A DNA stretch of 10,815 nucleotides from Clostridia bacterium (GCA_017387165.1 JAFOFS010000163.1:1-10815), one strand, 5' to 3'. Shown: positions 1-7,339, numbered from the stretch's first letter. Numbers and translations are program-made. The notes: a model not told the origin generated them from the letters alone.

Positions 1-28
1 AGCATACGGTCGCCCTTTGGCGTGAAAA

Positions 29-3000
29 TCAAGGGTTAAACCTGGGGGTCGGGATTAAGCCGAGCAGATATTTCCGCAGGGCATTCACGTCCTTTTCATC
101 CAGCAAACCATCCACGCACATATCGTAGCGAGAGAGGTTGGAGGGCTGCGTGTCCGCAAGCAGTTTTAATTTGACCACGTCGCACACATCCACGACACTG
201 TCGGCGTTGGTGTCACCGACAACCCGCGTAACCAGCTCCATCGAATCGGCGTACATATAATACCAACCGCCTTCGCCCTGCTGGTTGAAGTTGGTACCGG
301 TCAGCGAGCCGTTCGGACCGCCGACATAGTTTTCTTCCGCAACGACATCCATAAACAAACGCGCTTCGAAGAACATCGGAATACCGCCGCCGTAGGTATC
401 CAACAGAATAAAGTCAACCGCATCGCCGGCTTTGACCTCAATCGTCACAGGATCGGATTGCGGAATACCGGCCGAGTTTCCATACGAAACCGTACCGAAT
501 TCGCCGTTACGCGGGAATACGATCTTTCCGTTTTTATCCGCAATCGCATACTTGGCGGGATAATCCGCGTGCCAATCCGCATTACCGGAACGGATGCCCA
601 AATCGTTGGCTGTACCGTCGGTAGTAAACGCCGTATCAATAATCAGCGTACCGTCGCTCGGCGCCGTAAAGCGATGAATAAGGGCATCCTTATTTCCGCT
701 GCTGCCGTAGGTCTGGTCATAATGCGCGCCGTCACTGCTCATAAACATCTGGAAATTGCTGCTGTCCGCATTCTTGGCAAAACGAACGTAGCCGGTGGAG
801 CTGAACGGAAGCAGTTCCTTCGCTTCGTATTCCAGCACCGTTTCCACGATCGGCGTCGGCGGCTCATAACCGCTGGGCGCCGTATCGCTGAAGCGGAACG
901 AATACACTTCGCTGTTTTCTGCGTATACACGCACCTGAACAGCGGTGTCCTCCAAGGCAGAGAGATCGTTGTTGCCGTTCCACGAAACCACGTGCTTGAC
1001 ACTGTCGGTGGTGATGGCGTCACATTCTGCCGCCGTAAAGCCGTCAATCGGGTCGCCGTTTTCGTCCAGCAGTTCCACACGGATGCTGCCGCCCGCGGCG
1101 TTGGCGTTCAACAGCAGTTTGTTGCCGTCGAACAGCAAGGATTTGGTGGTGATCACACCGGTGCTGCTGCCCGCATTCAGCGAAGCAAAGCCGTCAGCAC
1201 GCCATTTGGTAATAAACAGTTCACAGCTGCGATTACCGTAGTAGGTGGTGTACTGCTGATTGACCGGATCCCAAACCAGCTGACCGCCGTGGTCGGTATC
1301 GCCGCCGCTGGTATACAGCCAAATCTCATCGCCGACATCAATCGCATACGCAACGGTGCTGAAAGTATAACGAACGTCCTCTTTGCTGCCTTGCGGAATA
1401 ATCGGAGTTGCCATCGGGCGCTGCCAGTCTTCGGTCAGATCGCGGCTGTAGCCAAGGCGAACGTCCTTGTAGCCATCCATAATATGGGTGACGTTGGTGT
1501 CGGCGCCTCCCGGAATCAGGAACAGCCAGTCAAACGCAAAGTAGTTGCCATCCTTGACGTAAAAGCCGGTGCCGTAGGTATCGGCACGATAGCATTCCAA
1601 CGTGTCCTGAATATCCGCCAACGCAATCGCATCCAGCGGCACCGACCACTCATCCGGAGTACCGGTCATAAAGTGCTGGTCGCGGCGGCCGTGGATATTC
1701 ACCTTCTGCAGGGTGATAAACTGCTTGTTATCGTCATCCCAACCGGCGGTGATAACGTCCCAGCCGGGGGTAAAGGTGGTGCCTTTCCCCCAATGAATAC
1801 CGTCAGATGAATAGGCGTAGGAATAGGTCGGCGCACTGCCGCCGTTCTGCTCAAGCAACTCGAAATCCTGATAGATCATAATGTAGCGCTTGGCATCGTC
1901 CGGTTCATCCTCTTTGGACTGTTTGAACACGCTGGCAAGGTGGACGGTGTTGACGATGTTGTTATCCGTATTGCCGCCGTATTCGACCAAACCGAGATTC
2001 GGGCGAGTCCAGTTGATGCCATCCGGGCTGGTGGCATAACAGGTGTACCACGAAATACCGCCATAGCTGGAGGCATCCACCAGATTGTGACCGAGGTACC
2101 ACATCTTATAGATCTGTTCTTCTTCGTCGTAGAAAGCGGTTCCGTAGACGTACGGTCCGTTCTTTTCCCAAGGACCCGCATCCTCCTTGGTCAGCACCGT
2201 ACCGGCATCCACGCCTTCGTGGAACACGCGGTCAAAGCCATCCATCGAAGCAAGGACGTAGTCATCCAGGAACATCTGCGTATCGTCACCGATATCCAAC
2301 AGAGCCGTGCTGAAATCTGCCGCGTCTACGCAGAAATCGTCCCCCTCAGCGGCAACCAGCTCAAATGCGACGTAGGCAGTATTGGCCGGCGCGGTGCCGG
2401 AGGCGGCATAACGCGTCCACGCCTTACCGGCAAACGACGTAAGCTCGCCGGCGCCGATTGCCTTAAAGTTTGCATCAAAGAACGCCAAGCGCAGACCGCC
2501 GCCGTTAGCGGAGGAGGCCTGAATACGCGCCAAATACGACTCGCCCGCCGTGGCTTTCATCATCGACGAATACACGCTGCCGTTGCCTGTCACTTTCAAG
2601 CCCATCGTGCGGTTGGGCATATCGTTTTTCGGACTGCTGACCGACCACGCATCCACGTCGCCCTCGGTGCGCCACTGCATCGGGAAGTTGCCGCTGCCGG
2701 CATAGGCATTCACCTGTTCAAAGGAGAAGTTTGAGATGGAATCGGTGATTGCGTACATTTGCACGTTGTCGATATACGCCGTGCCGGTGGTCACCAGCAA
2801 AACCGGCTTCATATAAACCGCCGTGTCGGGAGCAACGGAAGTGATAGCAACCTGTTCGGCCGTTCCCGTAGTAGTATTGGCATTGTAATAGGTACGAATT
2901 GCCATGTCGTTTTGATTATAGTATTCCATAATCAGGGCGACCGAATTGTACACGTCACTGTTAATCTCGGCGGTCAGCGTGTATTCCTTGCCTTGCAAAA

Positions 3001-4279
3001 TCGGAATGTTGCCGCCAACCAAACGACCGGCACCCATCTTGACGGCGGCCGAGCCGTCGGTGGTGATGTTGGCAGGCTTCAGCGCCTCTTTGGTGCTGTT
3101 GACTTCTTCGGAAAAATCATCCTCAAACACGACGTTACCGGCGCTGTCGGTAACCACCAGGTTGTCAATTTCCGTCCAACGGGTGGTGCCCCACTCACCC
3201 GTATTCCACGCAGCAAGTTTAGGCAACTGGACTTCAATGCGCATATGGGTGGCACCGGCAGGAGCGACCAACGAACCGTTTTGGGTTCCCCAGTTCGGAC
3301 GGGCACGGTCGGAATTGGTGGAGTAGCTGAGGCAGGTCGCCACGCCCGGAACGTCAGCGCTGTTATAATATTTGATGTATACGCGGTTGATACCGTAATC
3401 CGCTTTGCTGCTGCGCGATTGCAGCGAGTAAGAATAGGTTTCGCCCGGGGTTACCGGAATCGCCATCGTACTGAAAGACGGAGTGGTGCTCAAAGGATCA
3501 AAAGAATAAAAGCGCAAGGCAGTCGTGGTGCCGTCGACGGAATTTTCCATACGACCGACTTGGTCGGAGCTTTCCATCAACCACTTGCCCGAGCCGCTCT
3601 GCTCCAACACCCACGGAGTGTCCGTGCCGGCGGCGGCCTTTTCAAACGAACCGTCCGGCACCTGCGTGCCGTAAGCTACGGGTTTGGACTGACCGTCGGG
3701 AAGCGGATCTTCGGTGATATCCACGTCGTCAACGTACAGCGTGCCGTCGCCATTGCCTTCTACCAACACACGCGCGAACAACGCACCGGACGGCACCGTA
3801 CCGCTCACTTCAAGACGCGTCCAATCGGCGGTGGCTTCGCCCGTGGCCTTGACGGTAGCAGAGGTTACCTCCACGCTGTACATATTATAGAAACGGATGG
3901 AGATGGAGGGAGCGATGTCACCCTTAAAATAGGCACCGGCCGTGTAGGTATAGCCATCGCGAATACCCAGGATACCACCGCTGTACACCACCGAAATATT
4001 GGTGTTACTGAAAGTAGAGATCGGCGTGATGGACAAGCTGTGGCTGCCGCTGCGGTGTTCCGCATCGGTGATCGCCAGTTCACCACTGGGCATAATCACA
4101 CCGCTGAGCAACGCCCAACCGGGAATTTCATCATCAGCCGTTGTTTCAAAATCGGCGTTTTCGATGATCAAGCCCGTTACCTCCTCTTGACCTTCGGCGG
4201 TTACCTGCGGAAACGCCAGCATCGGCGTAATGCCGAGCAGCAGTGCCGCACAAAGAACCACGGATACGATTCGCTTCAT
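29..4279 (-). CDS. Secreted dockerin-bearing multimodular protein with CBM-like modules and a GH32/43-like beta-propeller
   Basis: This 1416-residue protein is probably exported and docked on a cellulosome-like scaffold, where it would bind and perhaps cleave plant or host glycans. Start: ATG at 4279, with AAGGGAG 8 bases upstream (4288-4294). Residues 1-28 form a signal peptide (KR, hydrophobic core, likely cleavage after VTA). Four beta-sandwich modules of CBM4/9 type follow, roughly 35-190, 203-379, 383-510 and 514-657; three end in a recurrent pattern like LYVDDVDI or AYIDNVQMY. Residues about 664-1045 are a propeller-like domain with MFLDDYVL (669-676), YGTAFYDEEEQIYKMWY, ATSPDGINWTRPNLG (749-763) and AYSSDGIHW (822-830). 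A linked beta domain (about 1046-1130) and another beta module (about 1145-1310) precede the C-terminal dockerin. The propeller type is shared by GH32/GH43-like families, but I cannot assign a family, substrate or catalytic residues. No cohesin or other glycan gene is in the window. A longer start at 4342 lacks a ribosome binding site. Confidence 0.85.
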   Translation of the reverse strand: MKRIVSVVLCAALLLGITPMLAFPQVTAEGQEEVTGLIIENADFETTADDEIPGWALLSGVIMPSGELAITDAEHRSGSHSLSITPISTFSNTNISVVYSGGILGIRDGYTYTAGAYFKGDIAPSISIRFYNMYSVEVTSATVKATGEATADWTRLEVSGTVPSGALFARVLVEGNGDGTLYVDDVDITEDPLPDGQSKPVAYGTQVPDGSFEKAAAGTDTPWVLEQSGSGKWLMESSDQVGRMENSVDGTTTALRFYSFDPLSTTPSFSTMAIPVTPGETYSYSLQSRSSKADYGINRVYIKYYNSADVPGVATCLSYSTNSDRARPNWGTQNGSLVAPAGATHMRIEVQLPKLAAWNTGEWGTTRWTEIDNLVVTDSAGNVVFEDDFSEEVNSTKEALKPANITTDGSAAVKMGAGRLVGGNIPILQGKEYTLTAEINSDVYNSVALIMEYYNQNDMAIRTYYNANTTTGTAEQVAITSVAPDTAVYMKPVLLVTTGTAYIDNVQMYAITDSISNFSFEQVNAYAGSGNFPMQWRTEGDVDAWSVSSPKNDMPNRTMGLKVTGNGSVYSSMMKATAGESYLARIQASSANGGGLRLAFFDANFKAIGAGELTSFAGKAWTRYAASGTAPANTAYVAFELVAAEGDDFCVDAADFSTALLDIGDDTQMFLDDYVLASMDGFDRVFHEGVDAGTVLTKEDAGPWEKNGPYVYGTAFYDEEEQIYKMWYLGHNLVDASSYGGISWYTCYATSPDGINWTRPNLGLVEYGGNTDNNIVNTVHLASVFKQSKEDEPDDAKRYIMIYQDFELLEQNGGSAPTYSYAYSSDGIHWGKGTTFTPGWDVITAGWDDDNKQFITLQKVNIHGRRDQHFMTGTPDEWSVPLDAIALADIQDTLECYRADTYGTGFYVKDGNYFAFDWLFLIPGGADTNVTHIMDGYKDVRLGYSRDLTEDWQRPMATPIIPQGSKEDVRYTFSTVAYAIDVGDEIWLYTSGGDTDHGGQLVWDPVNQQYTTYYGNRSCELFITKWRADGFASLNAGSSTGVITTKSLLFDGNKLLLNANAAGGSIRVELLDENGDPIDGFTAAECDAITTDSVKHVVSWNGNNDLSALEDTAVQVRVYAENSEVYSFRFSDTAPSGYEPPTPIVETVLEYEAKELLPFSSTGYVRFAKNADSSNFQMFMSSDGAHYDQTYGSSGNKDALIHRFTAPSDGTLIIDTAFTTDGTANDLGIRSGNADWHADYPAKYAIADKNGKIVFPRNGEFGTVSYGNSAGIPQSDPVTIEVKAGDAVDFILLDTYGGGIPMFFEARLFMDVVAEENYVGGPNGSLTGTNFNQQGEGGWYYMYADSMELVTRVVGDTNADSVVDVCDVVKLKLLADTQPSNLSRYDMCVDGLLDEKDVNALRKYLLGLIPTPRFNP
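62..223 (-). other. Type I dockerin domain at the C-terminus of the large secreted protein
   Basis: Residues 1353-1406 contain two EF-hand-like calcium loops followed by helices. Loop 1 places D1356, N1358, D1360, D1364 and D1367 at positions 1, 3, 5, 9 and 12. Loop 2 places D1386, C1388, D1390, D1394 and D1397 at the same positions. Helix 2 ends in the typical ALRKYLLGL. Dockerins bind cohesins of a scaffoldin and so anchor enzymes in cellulosomes. Two features are odd: Cys sits at position 3 of loop 2 where Asn or Asp is usual, and a second Cys (C1366) sits in loop 1 at position 11, a position that often governs cohesin recognition. Confidence 0.85.
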
Positions 4280-4329
4280 ACTTGTCGCTCCCTTGCTGTC
4301 AATTTCAGGGTACACTTCCCCTTGATAAC

Positions 4330-4359
4330 AGTATATACGCATATGTGTACGAAAAGCAA
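4330..4359 (-). promoter_or_regulatory. Candidate sigma-A promoter of the dockerin protein gene
   Basis: On the minus strand the -35 element TTGCTT (4354-4359) is separated by 18 bases from the -10 element TATACT (4330-4335). This gives a leader of about 45 bases before the ATG at 4279. The spacer and -10 overlap an imperfect dyad at 4331-4350 (6 of 10 pairs, ends GTA/TAC), which could be an operator. The -10 matches the consensus at five of six bases and the -35 at four of six. The call rests on these matches and on position only. Confidence 0.5.
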
Positions 4360-4363
4360 GGTG

Positions 4364-4379
4364 AAATCGAACTCGATTT
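4364..4379. promoter_or_regulatory. Perfect inverted repeat AAATCGA-N2-TCGATTT, candidate operator
   Basis: Seven-base arms separated by AC form a perfect dyad. It lies directly upstream of the candidate -35 of the dockerin gene and about 80 bases upstream of the tetR -35. This spacing suits a dimeric regulator acting on the minus-strand promoter. The arms are too short and the 3' end too U-poor for a terminator of any gene here. The cognate regulator is unknown; the neighbouring TetR protein is one possibility. Confidence 0.35.
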
Positions 4380-4456
4380 TGGCTATATTGTACACGGTTG
4401 CGTTTTTGCCCTCCCCTTTAAAGACAAAAAAGCAAGTGCGTCTGCCTCTCCCCCTC

Positions 4457-4485
4457 TTGACAAACAAGGCGACTCTTGATAAAAT
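4457..4485 (+). promoter_or_regulatory. Strong sigma-A promoter for the tetR-ABC operon
   Basis: A perfect -35 TTGACA (4457-4462), a 17-base spacer and a -10 TAAAAT (4480-4485) lie about 40 bases ahead of the tetR ATG at 4527. From the -10 to just past the likely start of transcription there is a loose inverted repeat, TGATA (4477-4481) facing TATCA (4499-4503), centred at 4490. That is where a TetR repressor would block its own promoter. Only the outer five pairs match well, so the operator is a suggestion, whereas the promoter itself is convincing. Confidence 0.7.
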
Positions 4486-4526
4486 AATAAGCGTTATATA
4501 TCATTTGCTATTTATGGAGGTGCGCT

Positions 4527-5087
4527 ATGCCGCCGAAAGTGAAGATTACGAAAGAAGATATTGTCAGCGCTGCCGTCGGGGTCGTACGGGAGCAGGGCGC
4601 AGAGGCGCTGGGCGCCCGTCAGGTCGCCGCGGCGTTGGGGTGTTCCACCCAGCCGTTGTTTTCCAATTTCGCGTCGATGGAGGAGCTGCGATCGGCAGTG
4701 GTGGCGTACGCCTACAACCTATGCGGACAGTACATTCGACAGGAGATCGAACGCGGCGAATATCCCGCTTATAAGTGCAGCGGTATGGCGTACATCCGCT
4801 TTGCTAAAGAAGAACGGGAATTATTCAAGCTGTTGTATATGCGCGACCGATCGGACGAGCGCATTCCCGAAAGTGATCTGCTGAACGATCAAATGGAGCG
4901 GCTGGTGCAGAAAAACACGGGGCTTTCGGGCGATGAAGCGAAGCTGTTTCAGCTGGAGATGTGGACGTGTGTCCACGGCATTGCCTCTATGCTGGCGACA
5001 CGGTTTGTTGATCTGGAGTGGGAACTGGTCAGCCGTATGCTGACCGATGTATATCAGGGACTGCGTAAGCAGTACGGAATGGAGTGA
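4527..5087 (+). CDS. TetR/AcrR-family transcriptional regulator
   Basis: This 186-residue protein is a DNA-binding dimer that probably represses its own operon and releases DNA on binding a small ligand. The N-terminal domain (about residues 8-55) has the TetR layout: a first helix from ITKEDIVSAA, then a helix-turn-helix at about 27-48 (LGARQVAAALGCSTQPLF) followed by the usual SMEEL. The C-terminal helical ligand domain includes YIRFAKEERELFKLLYM (89-105), which resembles the WHG-type C-terminal domain of this family. Length is typical. The start is set by GGAGG (4516-4520) six bases before the ATG and by the near-consensus promoter upstream. The stop lies just before the ABC ATPase start, so the regulator and transporter are translated together. 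That arrangement suggests the ligand may be the exported compound, which cannot be told from sequence. Confidence 0.9.
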   Translation: MPPKVKITKEDIVSAAVGVVREQGAEALGARQVAAALGCSTQPLFSNFASMEELRSAVVAYAYNLCGQYIRQEIERGEYPAYKCSGMAYIRFAKEERELFKLLYMRDRSDERIPESDLLNDQMERLVQKNTGLSGDEAKLFQLEMWTCVHGIASMLATRFVDLEWELVSRMLTDVYQGLRKQYGME

Positions 5088-5092
5088 AAGCG

Positions 5093-5821
5093 ATGGATGC
5101 CATCCGAATCGAGAATCTGACAAAGAAATACAAGGACACGGTTGCGGTGGACGGCTTGACGCTGACGGTGCGGCAGGGGGAGCTTCTCTCGCTGCTCGGG
5201 GTCAACGGAGCCGGCAAGACCACCACCATCAAAATGCTGTCCACCCTCACCAAGCCGACCGGCGGCGAGGCGTTTTTGCACGGTCACAGCATTCTCACCG
5301 CTGCCGACAAGGTGAAGGAGACCATTGCGGTCTCTCCGCAGGAAACGGCGGTCGCGCCGTCGTTGACCGTGATCGAAAACCTGCGGCTGATCGGCGGAAT
5401 ACACGGGTTTTCCAAGGAAAAGCAAGAAGCGAAAATAGCCGAGCTGTTCGGGCAGTTTGGTCTGTCCGAGGTGGCGAACAAAAAAGCGGGTAAGCTCTCG
5501 GGAGGCTGGCAGCGACGGCTGAGTATCGCGATGGCGCTGATCAGCGAGCCGGAAGTGCTGTTTCTGGACGAGCCGACGTTGGGTTTGGACGTGCTGGCGC
5601 GGAGCGATCTGTGGGATCTCATCCGTTCGTTGAAGGGCAAGATCACCATTCTGCTGACCACCCATTATATGGAGGAAGCAGAGGCGCTGTCCGACCGCGT
5701 CGCCATTATGAAGGATGGGCGGTTATTGCTCTGCGACACCGTCGAAAACATCAAAAAAACGGCCGAGACCGACAGCCTTGAGCAGGCATTTGTGCGGTTG
5801 GTCAAGGAGGCAGAAAAATGA
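5093..5821 (+). CDS. ABC transporter ATP-binding protein (ABC-2 exporter type)
   Basis: This 242-residue cytoplasmic ATPase would drive export through the permease encoded next. All nucleotide-binding motifs are present: Walker A GVNGAGKTT (36-44), Q-loop Q83, signature LSGGWQRR (135-142), Walker B VLFLDE (155-160), D-loop GLD (164-166) and H-loop H191 in TTHYMEEAEALSDR. The signature has Trp where LSGGQ has Gln, a common variant of this exporter group. The family resembles drug, lantibiotic and daunorubicin-type ATPases. I chose ATG 5093 because GGAG (5081-5084) sits 8 bases upstream, inside the end of tetR. A GTG at 5084 overlapping the tetR stop is possible and would add three residues. 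The stop overlaps the permease start as ATGA. Confidence 0.92.
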   Translation: MDAIRIENLTKKYKDTVAVDGLTLTVRQGELLSLLGVNGAGKTTTIKMLSTLTKPTGGEAFLHGHSILTAADKVKETIAVSPQETAVAPSLTVIENLRLIGGIHGFSKEKQEAKIAELFGQFGLSEVANKKAGKLSGGWQRRLSIAMALISEPEVLFLDEPTLGLDVLARSDLWDLIRSLKGKITILLTTHYMEEAEALSDRVAIMKDGRLLLCDTVENIKKTAETDSLEQAFVRLVKEAEK

Positions 5822-6549
5822 AAATGCTGACTTTTGCAGGGCGTAACGGCAAGGAAATCCTGCGAGATCCGCTCACCGTCTGTTTCGGATTGGGATTTCC
5901 GCTCGTGCTGCTGTTGCTGCTCAGCGCCATCCAGGCAAACATCCCCGTGCCGCTGTTTGAAATTCAACAGCTGACGCCGGGTATCACCATCTTCGGACTG
6001 TCCTTTGTGTCCCTGTTTTCCGCAAGCCTGATCGCCAAAGACCGCGGCAGTTCGCTTTTGCGGCGTTTGTACACCACTCCGATGAAGCCGATCGACTTTA
6101 TTCTCGGGTACACGCTCCCCCTTCTGCCGATTGCGGTCGCGCAGTGCGTCATCTGTTATCTCGCCGCGATGCTGCTCGGGTTGAACCCGACGGTCGGCAT
6201 CGTATGGGCGGTGCTGTTGATCCTGCCGGTATCGCTGCTGTTCATTGCGCTGGGATTGCTGTGCGGCAGCCTGTTGAACGACAAGCAGGTCGGCGGTATT
6301 TGCGGGGCAATGCTCACCAATCTGACCGCGTGGATGTCCGGCGTTTGGTTTGATTTGGAGTTGGTCGGCGGCGGCTTTAAAAAATTGGCTTACGCCCTGC
6401 CGTTCGTCCATGCCGTCGAGCTGGAACGGGCGGCGCTGGCAGGTGATTTTGCCTCTCTCCTCCCCCATCTGTGGTGGGTGCTGGGTTATGCCGGCGCGTT
6501 GTTTCTTCTTGCGGTTCTCTGCTTCCTGCGTCAAATGAAGCGACAATAA
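5818..6549 (+). CDS. ABC-2 type transporter permease
   Basis: This 243-residue membrane protein forms the transmembrane half of the exporter. About six hydrophobic segments are visible, near residues 20-40, 52-73, 95-120, 127-150, 157-178 and 218-237. This is the six-helix plan of ABC-2 permeases. The stretch AKDRGSSLLRRLYTTPMKP (73-91) after helix 2 matches the conserved cytoplasmic loop of the family. The start is firm: AAGGAGG (5804-5810) lies 7 bases before the ATG, and the ATG overlaps the ATPase stop. The gene closes the operon and is followed within six bases by a terminator. The substrate is unknown; with a TetR regulator, a toxic compound or antimicrobial is the usual guess. Confidence 0.9.
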   Translation: MKMLTFAGRNGKEILRDPLTVCFGLGFPLVLLLLLSAIQANIPVPLFEIQQLTPGITIFGLSFVSLFSASLIAKDRGSSLLRRLYTTPMKPIDFILGYTLPLLPIAVAQCVICYLAAMLLGLNPTVGIVWAVLLILPVSLLFIALGLLCGSLLNDKQVGGICGAMLTNLTAWMSGVWFDLELVGGGFKKLAYALPFVHAVELERAALAGDFASLLPHLWWVLGYAGALFLLAVLCFLRQMKRQ

Positions 6550-6554
6550 CCGAA

Positions 6555-6586
6555 AAAAGCGGCTCGGAACAATCCGAGCCGCTTTT
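6555..6586. terminator. Bidirectional rho-independent terminator between convergent genes
   Basis: AAAAGCGGCTCGGA and TCCGAGCCGCTTTT form a perfect 14-bp stem around the loop ACAA. On the plus strand it follows the permease stop by five bases and ends in TTTT. On the minus strand it begins at the last base of the sigK stop codon and runs into six T residues. It therefore ends both the ABC operon and sigK. Confidence 0.93.
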
Positions 6587-7296
6587 CAGCGTTGTTTCGG
6601 GGGAATGGGATCACCGCGTTCGAAGCGGTCGCGGAGCTTTTGCAAGGCGGCTTTTTCAATACGGGAAACGTAGGAACGCGAAATATCCAGTTTACGTCCC
6701 ACCTCCCGTTGCGTCAACGGGCGACCGCACAGGCCGTAGCGAAGTCCCAGCACCTCTTTTTCGCGGTCGTCCAGGCATTCCGCAATATAGCGGTGGAGTT
6801 TGGCACCGTTGAGCTTATCCTCCAGGTGTCCGACCATATCGTCCTCATCCGCCAGAATATCCAGCAGGGTCAACGGGTGTCCCTCCTTGTCGGTATCGAT
6901 CGGTTCGGAAACCGAAATGTCCGACAGCGTCTTACGATTGGCACGGAAATGCATCAGGATTTCATTCTCGATACAGCGCGAGGCATACGAAACAAAGCGG
7001 TTTTGCTTGGAGCAATCGAAGGTTTCCACCGCTTTGATCAGACCGATGGTGCCGATACTGATCAGATCGTCGGGATCGGCGGCGCCGTGGCTGTACTTTT
7101 TCACGATATGCGCAACCAGCCGCAGGTTGTGCTCGATGAGTGCTGCGCGAGCGTCTTGGTCGCCGTCGCGATGATAGCGGCAGAGCATTTCCCGCTCCTC
7201 CTCGGGTGAGAGCGGTTTGGGGAACGAGCCGGTGCGCAGCACGTGCAGCGCCATAAACATCATTTGCGACAGCCATTGCAACAACTGAACAAACAT
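6586..7296 (-). CDS. sigK: RNA polymerase sporulation sigma factor SigK
   Basis: Sigma-K directs late mother-cell transcription during sporulation, including spore coat genes. The 236-residue protein is full length and uninterrupted. Region 2 holds LIEHNLRLVAHIVKKY (53-68), DDLISIGTIGLIKAVETF (76-93) and YASRCIENEILMHFR (104-118), which are close to SigK. Region 4.2 is LTQREVGRKLDISRSYVSRI (194-213). The first 18 or so residues are hydrophobic, then GSFPKPLS matches the mature start of Bacillus subtilis SigK (NNAFPQPLS). This suggests an inactive pro-form cut by an SpoIVFB-type protease. ATG 7296 is supported by AAGGAGGGG about 7 bases upstream. An in-frame ATG at 7323 has no ribosome binding site. 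The gene lies 66 bases after a lipoprotein gene and a hairpin covers its ribosome binding site. SigF, SigE and SigG are less likely given the region 2 match and the N-terminus. Confidence 0.92.
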   Translation of the reverse strand: MFVQLLQWLSQMMFMALHVLRTGSFPKPLSPEEEREMLCRYHRDGDQDARAALIEHNLRLVAHIVKKYSHGAADPDDLISIGTIGLIKAVETFDCSKQNRFVSYASRCIENEILMHFRANRKTLSDISVSEPIDTDKEGHPLTLLDILADEDDMVGHLEDKLNGAKLHRYIAECLDDREKEVLGLRYGLCGRPLTQREVGRKLDISRSYVSRIEKAALQKLRDRFERGDPIPPKQR

Positions 7297-7300
7297 AGAA

Positions 7301-7339
7301 AACCCCTCCTTTGCGCTATGCATACGCAAGGGAGGGGTT
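7301..7339 (-). promoter_or_regulatory. Hairpin enclosing the sigK ribosome binding site
   Basis: On the minus strand, AACCCCTCCCTTGCG and CGCAAAGGAGGGGTT form a 15-bp stem with a single C-A mismatch and a nine-base loop, TATGCATAG. The 3' arm contains the whole sigK ribosome binding site and ends four bases before the ATG. When folded, the RNA would hide the site from ribosomes. The structure could instead, or also, be a terminator or attenuator after the lipoprotein gene: it is followed by TTTTCT, a weak U-tract. The stem is plain in the sequence; its role is inferred. Confidence 0.7.

Noticed and set aside
11..22. Hairpin CGCC-CTTT-GGCG just past the dockerin stop codon as a terminator
   Set aside because: The stem is only four base pairs and no T-tract follows on the minus strand. 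The real terminator is probably beyond the left edge.
458..1810. A 450-codon plus-strand open frame opposite the dockerin gene
   Set aside because: It is antisense to a protein with clear domains, its translation is rich in Arg, Val and Ile with no recognisable motif, and no ribosome binding site was evident. Codon bias in GC-rich genes leaves such open frames on the other strand.
4280..4342. N-terminal extension of the dockerin protein to a start at 4342
   Set aside because: It would put 21 polar residues ahead of the signal peptide, has no ribosome binding site, and would overlap the candidate -10 element.
2759..4774. A 671-codon plus-strand open frame crossing the intergenic gap into tetR
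   Set aside because: It is antisense to the CBM-like modules and signal peptide, crosses two promoters, and overlaps tetR in another frame. It shows no domain.
5054..6546. Long minus-strand open frames opposite the ABC ATPase and permease genes
   Set aside because: They lie opposite well-supported genes, have low-complexity Gln/Arg-rich translations, and carry no family motif.
7297..7329. Upstream starts for sigK at 7329 (TTG) or 7323 (ATG)
   Set aside because: Both lie within the hairpin and have no ribosome binding site, whereas ATG 7296 has a strong one and begins the expected pro-sequence.
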